This document shows positions 1 through 7,768 of a stretch of DNA of 33,016 nt, one piece after another. The DNA comes from JBAZWV01 sp041660225 (lineage in GTDB: Bacteria > Patescibacteriota > Patescibacteriia > 2-12-FULL-60-25), in assembly GCA_041660225.1 (NCBI GenBank), contig JBAZWV010000005.1:1-33016 (forward strand), read 5' to 3'. The notes beneath the pieces are model-generated. The model was not told the origin of the DNA. It made no database searches and saw only the letters and a list, made by a program, of their open reading frames with translations. The number at the start of each line of letters is the position of its first letter. The stretch's first letter is position 1. The translations under genes were made by a program, and so were the position numbers.

Positions 1-773
1 TGCGGAACCTCGTAGATGGATGAAACATCCGGCGCTGCGATAACGTCTTCCGGTTCCACATTGCAGCTGACGCTCAACTTCTTTTTGCGCATCTCATCGA
101 TCGGATGCGTCGAACGGCACACGATCATGTCCGGCTGCAATCCGGCAGCGTTCAACGTACGAACGGCATATTGCGTCGGTTTCGACTTCATCTCTCCAAC
201 GCTTCCTGGCACCGGCATATAACTCACGATGACGACAAGAATATCCTTCGGTGTTTCGATGCGCATCATGCGGCACGCCTCAAGGAAAATGATATTTTGA
301 TATTCCCCCACCGTTCCTCCAATTTCAATCAACGTCACATCCGCATTCGCAAGTTTGCTTGCGGTTTTGATGCGATCAATCACTTCGAGCGGAATGTGCG
401 GAACCCACTCAACCGTTTTTCCTCCATATCCCAGCGCGCGCTCGCGGTTGATGACGGACTGAAAAACGCTGCCCGCCGTCATGCAGTTCACACGATGCAA
501 ATCTTCATCCAAAAAACGCTCGTAGTTTCCGATGTCCTGATCCGTCTCGAGTCCGTCTTTCGTCACAAACACCTCTCCGTGCTCGATGGGATTCAACGTC
601 CCCGGATCAACGTTCAAATACGGATCAATTTTAACGGCCGTCACATTGAGGCCTCGCGCTTTCAAAATCGCGCCAATGGATGCTGTCGCAACACCCTTTC
701 CCACCCCGCTCATCACTCCGCCGGTCACGAACACGTAACACCGTCGTCTGCGTGAGGAGCGCTTTTTCGGCAT
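1..773 (-). CDS. pyrG: CTP synthase, N-terminal synthetase domain (3' end beyond window)
   Basis: Makes CTP from UTP, ATP and glutamine in the cytoplasm. The minus-strand frame is open from the ATG at 773 to the left edge, giving 257 residues with no stop, so the C-terminal glutaminase domain lies outside the window. The P-loop-like start VTGGVMSGVGKG follows a basic leader (MPKKRSSRRRR). KIDPYLNVDPGTLNP, HGEVFVT, GNYERF and EIGGTVGE are recognisable CTP synthase motifs. Several positions differ from the common form: GEYQNIIFLEA where GDIES-type is usual, and NCMTAGSVFQSVINRERALGY where a TTGxIY-type stretch is usual. It starts 11 nt after the Nudix gene stop, and an extended -10 (TGCTATAGT) lies 10 nt upstream of the ATG, so it may be both co-transcribed and separately started. 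Identity is certain; the divergent subgroup is an inference. Confidence 0.95.
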   Translation of the reverse strand, partial: MPKKRSSRRRRCYVFVTGGVMSGVGKGVATASIGAILKARGLNVTAVKIDPYLNVDPGTLNPIEHGEVFVTKDGLETDQDIGNYERFLDEDLHRVNCMTAGSVFQSVINRERALGYGGKTVEWVPHIPLEVIDRIKTASKLANADVTLIEIGGTVGEYQNIIFLEACRMMRIETPKDILVVIVSYMPVPGSVGEMKSKPTQYAVRTLNAAGLQPDMIVCRSTHPIDEMRKKKLSVSCNVEPEDVIAAPDVSSIYEVP

Positions 774-783
774 AGATCGCCGA

Positions 784-792
784 ACTATAGCA
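784..792 (-). promoter_or_regulatory. Possible extended -10 promoter for pyrG
   Basis: On the minus strand TGCTATAGT overlaps the Nudix stop codon and lies 10 nt before the pyrG ATG. No convincing -35 is seen. The same TGC-TA-rich element precedes the plus-strand genes at 9459 and 21007. Confidence 0.4.
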
Positions 793-1267
793 CGTCCGTT
801 TTAGGTTTTCTTGACGGCTCCTGTGGATCAGGCGGCGTGTTGTTCGCCGTAAGCGCAAGGGCACGTGCAAACAAGCGATCAAGGTTGCGGTAACCGGACA
901 TTGAAAGAGCTTTGTCTGCGCGGAACCATGCCGCTTTCGTAATGCCCTCCGTTCCCGGTAACGCTTCCTTTAATTCCGGATGCGCTTCGAATAAAAAGAG
1001 ATGAACCGTTTTTTCAATCACACTTTTATCGCGTCGAAAACGAAAACTCGTTCGTCCGAGCGACGTGATGTATTTCAAACCAAACAATCCCGTTTCTTCC
1101 TTGATCTCACGAATCGCTGTTTCCGCCATTGTTTCGCCGAGTTCCTGGTGTCCTTTTGGAAACGTCCACTTGCCGTACGGATCTCGAATGAAGAAAAACT
1201 CAAGAACACCGTTCTTACGACGATAAATAATTCCTCCGGCCGAAACTTCGCGCCGCAGGTTTTGCAA
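785..1267 (-). CDS. Nudix hydrolase
   Basis: A small hydrolase that cleaves nucleoside diphosphates linked to another group; the substrate cannot be read from sequence. A complete Nudix box, G-x5-E-x7-RE-x2-EE-x-GL, is seen as GHQELGE, then seven residues, then REIKEETGL. Before it are SAGGIIYR and the GKWTFPKGH strand typical of the fold. The frame is open up to an ATG at 1414, but that would overlap the protease gene by 128 nt. A TTG at 1267, 19 nt after the protease stop and preceded by AGGA at good spacing, gives a 160-residue protein beginning MQNLRREVSAGG. I prefer that start. It is second in the minus-strand order protease, Nudix, pyrG; the link with pyrG suggests a nucleotide role but does not show it. 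Confidence 0.85.
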   Translation of the reverse strand: MQNLRREVSAGGIIYRRKNGVLEFFFIRDPYGKWTFPKGHQELGETMAETAIREIKEETGLFGLKYITSLGRTSFRFRRDKSVIEKTVHLFLFEAHPELKEALPGTEGITKAAWFRADKALSMSGYRNLDRLFARALALTANNTPPDPQEPSRKPKTDVL

Positions 1268-1286
1268 TTTTATTCCTCGCCCTGGT

Positions 1287-2573
1287 CTACGGCGTCGCGG
1301 TCGTTGTGCTTCCGCCGAGGAGTTCGATGGCTTTTTCGAGTTGGGGGTCACGATCTGCATGGTAGTCTTCTTCGGTTCGTTCAACCGCGACATCGGGGTC
1401 GATACCGATTTCATTGATAAAGCGTCCTTTCGGAGTGGTCCATTCAGCCACTGTCACCTTCACAGCCGTTCCATCCTTCAATTCCGTGTAATCCTGCACG
1501 GATCCTTTTCCAAACGTCTTCTTTCCGACAAGTTTCGCAACGCCGTAATCCTGAAGTGCGCCGGCGACGATTTCAGACGCGGAAGCAGAACCTTCGTTCA
1601 CAAGGATGATCGTCGGCATTCCCTTGAGACGACCTCGCCCCGTTCCGTGGAATTCATCAACCACGACGCCTTGACGACGTTCAAGCACGACAATGTCGCT
1701 TCCAACCCATTCACCAGCAACAGCCGTTGCTCGGTCAAGGAAGCCTCCGGGGTTATTACGCATGTCGAGAATAACTCCTTTCGTATTCTTCGAAAGCATC
1801 TCATCAATAACCTTCGAAAATGCATCCGTCGTATCCACGTTGAAATTCGTCATCTGAACATGGGCGATTCCATTTTTCAGATACGTGACACGAACGCTCT
1901 TTACGACGATGGTGTCGCGAGCGATCGTGACATCGAAACGTTCCGGATTTTTCTTTTCGGCATCTTTGAAACGCCCGAGACTCAACGTCACGTTCGTTCC
2001 TTTCTTGCCACGGATCAGTGAGACCGCTTGCTCGACGGTCATTCCTTCGGTCGAGGTACTGTTGATTGCGAGGATGGCATCTCCCGCCAACACACCCGCT
2101 TTTTCCGACGGTGAATCAGGCAAGGGCGCAATGATCTGAAGTTGATCCTGCTTGATGCCGATTTCTGCACCGATTCCTTCAAATTTTCCCTCCAACGACT
2201 GACTGAACTCTTTCGCAACGACGGGCTCGAAAAACACCGTATATGGATCTTCCGTGGACGCGGTCAGACCGGCCATGGCCCCATACAGCATTTTTTGTTC
2301 GTCGAGCGGCTGCTTGTAGTACTTCGTCTTGAGGATCTGCCAGAGATCCCAAAACTGCTCGAAGTCAACCGTTTTTGCAACGGATGTCGGAGGAGCACTT
2401 CCGACGCCGCGAACGTTTCCAAAAATGGACGTCGAGGCTGACTGCGATGAACCATCGCCCGTCTTGGCGGAGCCGTAGTGAGCACCGATTCCATACCCCG
2501 AAAGCGCGACGAGAATCACAATGGCGATCCAGGCTCGCGTATGCAAAGGGCGTTTCGGAAACTCTGCAGGCAT
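1287..2573 (-). CDS. ctpA: S41 C-terminal processing peptidase (carboxyl-terminal protease) with PDZ domain
   Basis: A membrane-anchored serine protease acting outside the cytoplasm, trimming proteins from their C-termini. Of its 428 residues, about 14-34 form one transmembrane helix. A low-complexity linker follows, then an N-terminal helical region with TEDPYTVFF, a PDZ domain at about 120-205 with GIGAEIG and AGVLAGDAILAI, and the S41 core with DMRNNPGG. The catalytic Ser is most likely S331 in NEGSASASE and the Lys K356 in FGKGSVQ; their spacing of 25 agrees with the Prc/CtpA family. The ATG at 2573 is chosen because a clear promoter (TTGACG-N17-TAATCT) ends 7 nt before it. An upstream start at 2648 would run into the divergent gene. 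It is first in an order with the Nudix gene and pyrG. Confidence 0.94.
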   Translation of the reverse strand: MPAEFPKRPLHTRAWIAIVILVALSGYGIGAHYGSAKTGDGSSQSASTSIFGNVRGVGSAPPTSVAKTVDFEQFWDLWQILKTKYYKQPLDEQKMLYGAMAGLTASTEDPYTVFFEPVVAKEFSQSLEGKFEGIGAEIGIKQDQLQIIAPLPDSPSEKAGVLAGDAILAINSTSTEGMTVEQAVSLIRGKKGTNVTLSLGRFKDAEKKNPERFDVTIARDTIVVKSVRVTYLKNGIAHVQMTNFNVDTTDAFSKVIDEMLSKNTKGVILDMRNNPGGFLDRATAVAGEWVGSDIVVLERRQGVVVDEFHGTGRGRLKGMPTIILVNEGSASASEIVAGALQDYGVAKLVGKKTFGKGSVQDYTELKDGTAVKVTVAEWTTPKGRFINEIGIDPDVAVERTEEDYHADRDPQLEKAIELLGGSTTTATP

Positions 2574-2609
2574 GTGCGCTAGATTAGCCTCCCGCTCACC
2601 TTTCGTCAA
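2574..2609 (-). promoter_or_regulatory. Promoter of the S41 protease gene, leaderless geometry
   Basis: On the minus strand TTGACG (2604-2609), a 17-nt spacer and TAATCT (2581-2586) end 7 nt before the ATG at 2573. Transcription would start at or within a few bases of the start codon, leaving no room for a ribosome binding site. A GGGAGG stretch lies inside the spacer and would not be transcribed. Confidence 0.65.
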
Positions 2610-2612
2610 TCG

Positions 2613-2627
2613 TGATATTCTGTGCGC
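2613..2627 (+). promoter_or_regulatory. Extended -10 promoter of the PEGA-domain gene
   Basis: TGATATTCT (TG-n-TATTCT) ends 6 nt before the ATG at 2628. No good -35 is visible. The element sits back-to-back with the divergent protease promoter, so both start from a 54-nt intergenic gap. Confidence 0.45.
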
Positions 2628-3929
2628 ATGTACCGTGCTCCCTTCCACCGTCGCATCCTTCCCTGGATTTTTGCACTCGTCTTTCTCGTCTCCGCTCCGG
2701 CGCTCGTCTTCTACACCGCCGGTTACCGCTGGAACGGAAAAAAAGACAAAATCGAGCGCAACGGAACGCTCATTCTCGACTCGGAACCACCTGCCGCGCG
2801 CGTTCTCTTGAACGGACGTGATTCAGAAGAGACAACACCCGTCACATTGCAAAACGTCACACCTGGAAGTTACGTCATCCGCATGGAACGGGATGGATAT
2901 CACCCGTGGCAAAAACGTCTGGAGGTGTATCCGGAGTTTGTCACGTTTGCGAACACGGTCTTTCTCTGGCGCATCAGCGATCCTGTCGCCTTTATTCGGC
3001 AAGCCGCATCGCACATTGAACCCTCACCGAACGCATCGTTTATCGCCGGCATGACCGAAGCCGCCTCGTCATCCGAGCTTCTCGTGTGGAATGCGGACGG
3101 AAGTGAACGTGATCGTTTTTCGTTCACGAACCGACTACCCCGCAGCATTCATCTGACCTGGTCTGCGGATTCTCGCGCACTTCTCGTCGAGCATGATGCA
3201 GCGACCGGAACCAACGCGTGGTTTATAAACGTACGAACCGGTGTCGGACCAACGGTTCTTCCTCGCGGATCATATCTGTGGGACGGATCTTCGATTCGTG
3301 GTGTATCGGAAAAAAGCCGTATCGCGATCAACATCGAAGACGGATCATTTACGCGGACGCCTCTCCCAGGAGGAGCCGTCGATCGATATGGCGACATGAT
3401 TCTCAAAACAACGACGGGGACGGATGCGCTCGTGATCTTTCAAGAAAACACACCTTCACGGGGCCTGATCTTGCCCGCCGGCGATTGGCGTTTTGCAAAC
3501 GTCATCAACAATCACATCATGTTGAAAACGGGCAACGAATGGATCAGCCTGAATCCCGATGACACCGCGCCGAGCGTCCATCGCGTGTTCGGCGACCGTC
3601 TCCGCCCGTACGTGACGCGCCAAAAAACAAGTTATCTTCTTGTAAACGGCGGCGAACTCTGGTTGTGGGACCCTGCGCTCGAACCCGAACTGCTTCTTCG
3701 TCAAAGCCAGCCGATCATCGAAGCCATGTGGCATGAAAGCGGCCGCAGCATCATCGTGGCAACAGAAACGAATGTTTCTATCCTTGATCTTGATCCGCGT
3801 GATGGACGACTTCAAACACAACTCACAACGTTTGACCGTCTTCAAGACGCCGCATTGTTAAAACAGCAATTGATCGTCAGCGGAGACAAAAACGAACAAA
3901 CGGCCATCTGGTCGCTTGAGATCGAATAG
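2628..3929 (+). CDS. Membrane-anchored PEGA-domain protein with beta-propeller-like region
   Basis: A 433-residue surface protein of unknown specific function. Residues about 11-31 form a transmembrane anchor. A PEGA domain follows at about 48-105, with the typical order SEPPAARVLLNGR, TPVTLQNVTPGSY and DGYHPWQKRLEV; such domains are thought to bind or contact the cell surface. The rest is a run of beta-strand blocks with WNADGSE, LTWSADSRALLVEH, LWLWDPALE and AIWSLEIE, resembling TolB/WD40-type propeller blades, though no repeat unit is regular enough to be sure. The ATG at 2628 is preferred over a GTG at 2622 because the extended -10 ends 6 nt before it. It is transcribed towards the convergent rmlA gene. 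Confidence 0.82.
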   Translation: MYRAPFHRRILPWIFALVFLVSAPALVFYTAGYRWNGKKDKIERNGTLILDSEPPAARVLLNGRDSEETTPVTLQNVTPGSYVIRMERDGYHPWQKRLEVYPEFVTFANTVFLWRISDPVAFIRQAASHIEPSPNASFIAGMTEAASSSELLVWNADGSERDRFSFTNRLPRSIHLTWSADSRALLVEHDAATGTNAWFINVRTGVGPTVLPRGSYLWDGSSIRGVSEKSRIAINIEDGSFTRTPLPGGAVDRYGDMILKTTTGTDALVIFQENTPSRGLILPAGDWRFANVINNHIMLKTGNEWISLNPDDTAPSVHRVFGDRLRPYVTRQKTSYLLVNGGELWLWDPALEPELLLRQSQPIIEAMWHESGRSIIVATETNVSILDLDPRDGRLQTQLTTFDRLQDAALLKQQLIVSGDKNEQTAIWSLEIE

Positions 3930-3946
3930 AAACGATTCGTCTTTTT
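3923..3946 (+). terminator. Weak intrinsic terminator after the PEGA-domain gene
   Basis: CGAAT at 3923-3927 can pair with ATTCG at 3935-3939, followed by TCTTTTT. The stem has only five pairs and includes the stop codon, and the T-tract overlaps the rmlA stop, so this is tentative. Confidence 0.35.
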
Positions 3947-5021
3947 ACAATTCCACCACCGCGTTATCACCGACAATCAATTTGTTTCCTCTCGGCAACG
4001 TTTCGTGTGATGCAGAAATTTTTGCTTTGTATCCAATCAGCGCATCCACAACGCGCTTCCCGCAATCGATTGATGCCTCATCAAAAATGATCGAATGTTC
4101 GATTTCCGTATTCGCGATCTTCACGCCATTCCCAACCGACGTGTACGGTCCAATAAAGCTATTTTCGATCACACAGTTTTCACCAATGACAACCGGTCCA
4201 CGGATCAGACACTTTGGTCCGATAACCGTTCCTTTTCCAATTTTCACTCGACCCTGAATCGTCGCGGACGGGTCGATGGTTCCTTCTTGCGGCGCGTGGT
4301 GTTGGAGCATCTCGCTCAAAAGCAACGCATTTCCTTCGAGCAAATCTTCCGGCTTGCCCGTATCCTTCCACCAACCGGTAATTTCTTTGTATCCAACCGC
4401 ACCACCGTTATCGATGATCCAGCTGTGTGCGTCTGAAATTTCGTATTCACCACGATCGGAGGGGGCGATCGCGTTCGCAGCTTCAAAAATCTTCGGCGAA
4501 TACACGTAGATTCCCGTCACCGCAAAATCACTTTGCGGTGCTGCCGGTTTTTCCGTAACTTTCGTAATGCGACCGTTCTCGATCGTCGGAACACCGAAAC
4601 GTTGCGGATCACGCACTTTCGAAAGCGCCAACATGCAGTCCAGTTTTTTCTCTTCGAACTCCTTCACAAAATCCTTGATCGATCCGAGAATGATGTTGTC
4701 TCCGAGATAAAACAAAAACGGTTCGTTTCCGATATGCGGCTGCGCATTCTTAATAATATGCGCAAGACCCTTCGGTCCTCCTTCTTGTTCGAGATACGTC
4801 AGCTTAAGTCCCCACTGCGATCCGTCTCCGCACGATTTTTGGAGCTCCTGTTCTCCCGGATTCACATTGATCACGACTTCGGTGATCCCGCACTCCGCGA
4901 TCTTTTCGAGCGCATACCAAAGCATTGGCTTGTTCGCCAATGGAATGATGTGTTTGTTCAGCGTATGCGTGATCGGACGCATTCGCGTCGCGCGACCACC
5001 GGCCGTCAAAAGCGCTTTCAT
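3945..5021 (-). CDS. rmlA: Glucose-1-phosphate thymidylyltransferase, long form
   Basis: Joins glucose-1-phosphate and dTTP to give dTDP-glucose, the first step of dTDP-deoxysugar (rhamnose-type) synthesis in the cytoplasm. The N-terminal nucleotidyltransferase domain (about 1-240) carries the signature as GGRATRMRPITHTLNK, with R13 and K23 as expected catalytic/binding residues. The usual GxGTR glycine is alanine here (A11). D108 in YLGDN, EKP at 157-159 and D220 in WWKDTGKPEDLL fit metal and sugar binding. From about residue 245 hexapeptide repeats (IGKGTVIG, VVIGENCVIE) form a left-handed beta-helix tail, as in the 350-residue long class. It starts 34 nt after rmlB on the same strand. No rmlC or rmlD is seen here, so the final sugar is unknown. 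Confidence 0.93.
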   Translation of the reverse strand: MKALLTAGGRATRMRPITHTLNKHIIPLANKPMLWYALEKIAECGITEVVINVNPGEQELQKSCGDGSQWGLKLTYLEQEGGPKGLAHIIKNAQPHIGNEPFLFYLGDNIILGSIKDFVKEFEEKKLDCMLALSKVRDPQRFGVPTIENGRITKVTEKPAAPQSDFAVTGIYVYSPKIFEAANAIAPSDRGEYEISDAHSWIIDNGGAVGYKEITGWWKDTGKPEDLLEGNALLLSEMLQHHAPQEGTIDPSATIQGRVKIGKGTVIGPKCLIRGPVVIGENCVIENSFIGPYTSVGNGVKIANTEIEHSIIFDEASIDCGKRVVDALIGYKAKISASHETLPRGNKLIVGDNAVVEL

Positions 5022-5055
5022 GTCGGCTCTACCTTAGCGGAATTTGGTCTCTTGA

Positions 5056-6081
5056 TCAAGCCACGGGCTTCGTCGCGCCATTGGATCCGTACTGACCCTC
5101 GTAATACTCGCGATAGCTGCCATTTTTGATGCGTTTCCACCAATCCTGGTTCGTTGTGTACCAGGTGATTGTTTTCCGAATTCCGTGCAAAAAAGGCGTT
5201 TCCGGATACCAACCCAACTCCCGTTCGGCCTTGCTGAAATCGATCGCATACCGGCGGTCATGCCCGGCACGATCCTCTACCGGTTGGATCATTTCTTTTC
5301 CGTGACCCATTTCAAACAAAATGGTCTGCGTAAGTTCGATGTTCGCGCGTTCACTCCGTCCACCAAGACAATACGTTTCGCCAAGCGTTCCCTTTCGAAG
5401 AACGAGGTCAACGCCTTTGCAATGATCCTCGACATAAATCCAGTCTCGCACGTTCATCCCATCGCCATAGAGCGGAACTTTTTTTCCTTCAAGCAGATTC
5501 GTGATGAAGAGCGGGATGATTTTTTCCGGAAAACAATACGGTCCGTAGTTGTTTGAACAATTTGAAATCGTGATCGGAAGTCCGTAGGTATGCCACGCGG
5601 CGCGAACGAGATGATCCGACGCGGCTTTCGACGCACTGTATGGACTGCGCGGATCATAGGAGGTTGTTTCGCTGAAGAAACCAGACGGACCAAGCGAACC
5701 AAACACTTCATCCGTTGAGATGTGGTGAAAGCGCACGTTCCCATTCGCGCGGCACGCGTCGAGTAACGTCTGCGTTCCCATCACGTTCGTCCGGACAAAA
5801 TTCCCCGGATCGCTGATGGAGCGGTCCACATGCGTCTCCGCAGCAAAATGCACGACGGCATCCATGCCTTTGACGAGATCAAAAACGAGATCGCGATCGC
5901 AAATATCACCCTTCACAAATCGAAATCGTGGATCGTTTTCAAGCGGCTTCAAATTCTCCATGTTTCCGGCATACGTCAGCGCATCCAAAACCGTCACGTG
6001 ATCCTCCGGATGTGTCCGAAGCACGTGATACACGAAGTTGCTACCAATAAACCCGGCACCCCCCGTAATAAGCAGTTTCAT
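5056..6081 (-). CDS. rmlB: dTDP-glucose 4,6-dehydratase
   Basis: Converts dTDP-glucose, the RmlA product, to dTDP-4-keto-6-deoxyglucose using tightly bound NAD. It is a 341-residue short-chain dehydrogenase-type enzyme of normal length. The Rossmann motif GGAGFIGSN is at 7-15. T123-D124-E125 form the TDE catalytic set and Y148-x3-K152 the YxxxK pair (YSASK). FAAETHVDRSI, NCSNNYGPYCFPEK, YGDGMNVRDWIYVEDH and the C-terminal DRAGHDRRYAID are all characteristic. It lies 45 nt after the small membrane gene and 34 nt before rmlA, so the run 9321-3945 may be one transcript. A weak own promoter (TAGCAT) lies 9 nt before the ATG. Confidence 0.96.
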   Translation of the reverse strand: MKLLITGGAGFIGSNFVYHVLRTHPEDHVTVLDALTYAGNMENLKPLENDPRFRFVKGDICDRDLVFDLVKGMDAVVHFAAETHVDRSISDPGNFVRTNVMGTQTLLDACRANGNVRFHHISTDEVFGSLGPSGFFSETTSYDPRSPYSASKAASDHLVRAAWHTYGLPITISNCSNNYGPYCFPEKIIPLFITNLLEGKKVPLYGDGMNVRDWIYVEDHCKGVDLVLRKGTLGETYCLGGRSERANIELTQTILFEMGHGKEMIQPVEDRAGHDRRYAIDFSKAERELGWYPETPFLHGIRKTITWYTTNQDWWKRIKNGSYREYYEGQYGSNGATKPVA

Positions 6082-6126
6082 AGCCTTGAAATGCTATTTC
6101 AACACAGCTAGAGGGGTCCGGCAAGC

Positions 6127-6321
6127 CTACGAAGTACGGGGCGGAAACCGCACGCAGAGCCCAAGCAGAACCAGAAGCGGAAATGACAGATCGATGACAT
6201 TCACAAACGGCAAAACAACGCCCGGAACAAAAAACTCTCCAACGAGAAGGACCACGAATAATGTCGTGGCCGCACAGGTCACATGGAGAAGAAGCGTTCG
6301 GAAAAAGAGAGACGTGTTCAT
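6127..6321 (-). CDS. Small membrane protein, 64 residues
   Basis: Not recognised. It starts with MNTSLFFRTLLLH and contains two hydrophobic segments, at about 5-30 and 34-58, separated by a short Phe/Pro/Val-rich turn; it ends with the basic tail RFPPRTS. Its ATG is one base after the stop codon of the beta-rich protein gene (TAATATG), which points to translational coupling and supports its being real. Two helices and a short basic tail suggest an accessory subunit of the neighbouring membrane proteins, but this is inference only. Confidence 0.6.
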   Translation of the reverse strand: MNTSLFFRTLLLHVTCAATTLFVVLLVGEFFVPGVVLPFVNVIDLSFPLLVLLGLCVRFPPRTS

Positions 6322-6322
6322 A

Positions 6323-7768
6323 TTACAAACGCCGCCATGCATTGATCAATTCCTGCTTGAGCAACATCGTCCAACCTGAAAGCGTTATTGGATCGCGACG
6401 GTACGTAAGCTTGATGCGACGGATATCAACGCCACCGGCACGGCTCATGATTCCGGGAGCGGACAGGACGAAGCGCAACCGATCCAGAGACGGATCGATC
6501 ATGAATGTTTTTTGCGACCGATACCATCCTTCACCGATCGGTTCAGGTTTTTCAAAGTCCGTGATCACACCGTCGACGCGCTCAAGATCCACATTCGTTC
6601 CATCCGTCAGCCGTTTTGGTTTCGGTTCAAAAAATGCATCTACTCGCAGCGCAAACCATCCATCTCCGACGATTCGAAGATCGCCCTGCGGTGCGACAAG
6701 TTCGATCGGACGCGTTTCCGCATCCGTTCGATCGAGACGATACGTTTCGTGCGTCTTGGTCACACGTACGGACGCAGGTCCGAGCGTCAACGTTTGCAAT
6801 CCTTCCGTATGAAATGTTTCCGCAACGATATGACGACTCGTTGTCCACGCATGTCCTGCCATCGTCGATGTCGCATATCCGACGACGTCACCAAAATTCA
6901 AGCGCGGACCGACAACCCAACGACGACTCGTCGTCTTGATGCTCCGAATAAAGACGTCATCGTCTGATTGAAACGAAATGCGATAGGCTCCCGGACGAAC
7001 CTTGGGGATGAACACACGAAACTCGAACACTTCTCCCATGCGCGTATCCCGACTTCCGCTCGTTCCAAGTGCTTCGCGAAAAATCTCTTCGTCGCCTCGA
7101 AAGACACGAAATACCGCCGTGGTATTCCCCCGCTTGCGATTCACATCCTGGAGTCCAAACGTAACATCGATATTTCCACCTGCGGGAACCACGTAGACGT
7201 CATGCGCACCTCGCAATGAAACCTTTGTTTCGCGCGCGTCTCCTCCCGGATCTTCCAGGAGTGCGACGGTCGCCGTTGCGTCCCATGTCGCAATTCCTTC
7301 AGGAGCGCCGCTCAAGAGCCGTGTTGCGTTCATCGCATTGCGAACATATCCCCCGTTCGTTTTCTTCCACTCATCCGTCATCAACCCTTCAAAAAATAAC
7401 GGTTCCAAATCCAAGTCTTTTCCTTCCGCGTCTTTCACGATCCCGAATTCAATCAACGGTTGATGTACTGCTCGAAACTCCAGCTCGACATCGACACGTT
7501 CATACGGACCGGGAACCCGTGCCGTCATGTATGTCGGGTCGCCCGTAATCCGTTGTCCCGTCCATCCATCTGGTTGCTTGCCTGGAACGCTAACTCGCTC
7601 CGATGGTAAAAATGGATTGATAAACGCGTTCGACTTTGCGAACGTCGTGACGGCGACAAAATGTCCATTCGGTGGAAAGCGATTCAAGACAATCCATCCA
7701 ACAACGCAGATAGCGACAATCCACGGAAGAAGAAAAATCGGAATCGCAATGATGCGTGGCATCTTCAT
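6323..7768 (-). CDS. Membrane-anchored beta-rich extracytoplasmic protein of unknown function
   Basis: A 481-residue protein I do not recognise. Residues about 7-29 form an N-terminal membrane anchor or uncleaved signal. The rest is predicted extracytoplasmic and beta-rich: alternating hydrophobic strands such as YERVDVELEFRA, NIDVTFGLQDV and FRVFIPKVRPGAYRISF look like two or three jelly-roll or carbohydrate-binding-like modules. No catalytic signature is evident. The start ATG overlaps the stop of the GT-C-like gene (ATGA), and the next gene starts one base after its stop, so it is translated in a coupled string with two membrane proteins. A role in exposing, binding or transferring the glycan made by the cluster is plausible but unproven. 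Confidence 0.72.
   Translation of the reverse strand: MKMPRIIAIPIFLLPWIVAICVVGWIVLNRFPPNGHFVAVTTFAKSNAFINPFLPSERVSVPGKQPDGWTGQRITGDPTYMTARVPGPYERVDVELEFRAVHQPLIEFGIVKDAEGKDLDLEPLFFEGLMTDEWKKTNGGYVRNAMNATRLLSGAPEGIATWDATATVALLEDPGGDARETKVSLRGAHDVYVVPAGGNIDVTFGLQDVNRKRGNTTAVFRVFRGDEEIFREALGTSGSRDTRMGEVFEFRVFIPKVRPGAYRISFQSDDDVFIRSIKTTSRRWVVGPRLNFGDVVGYATSTMAGHAWTTSRHIVAETFHTEGLQTLTLGPASVRVTKTHETYRLDRTDAETRPIELVAPQGDLRIVGDGWFALRVDAFFEPKPKRLTDGTNVDLERVDGVITDFEKPEPIGEGWYRSQKTFMIDPSLDRLRFVLSAPGIMSRAGGVDIRRIKLTYRRDPITLSGWTMLLKQELINAWRRL

Noticed and set aside
105..755. Open plus-strand frame opposite pyrG
   Set aside because: It is antisense to the clearly conserved CTP synthase frame on the minus strand and has Arg/His-rich, low-quality sequence.
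1268..1414. N-terminal extension of the Nudix protein to an ATG at 1414
   Set aside because: It overlaps the protease gene by 128 nt, encodes low-complexity Ser/Pro/Arg sequence and is not needed for the fold; TTG 1267 has a ribosome binding site.
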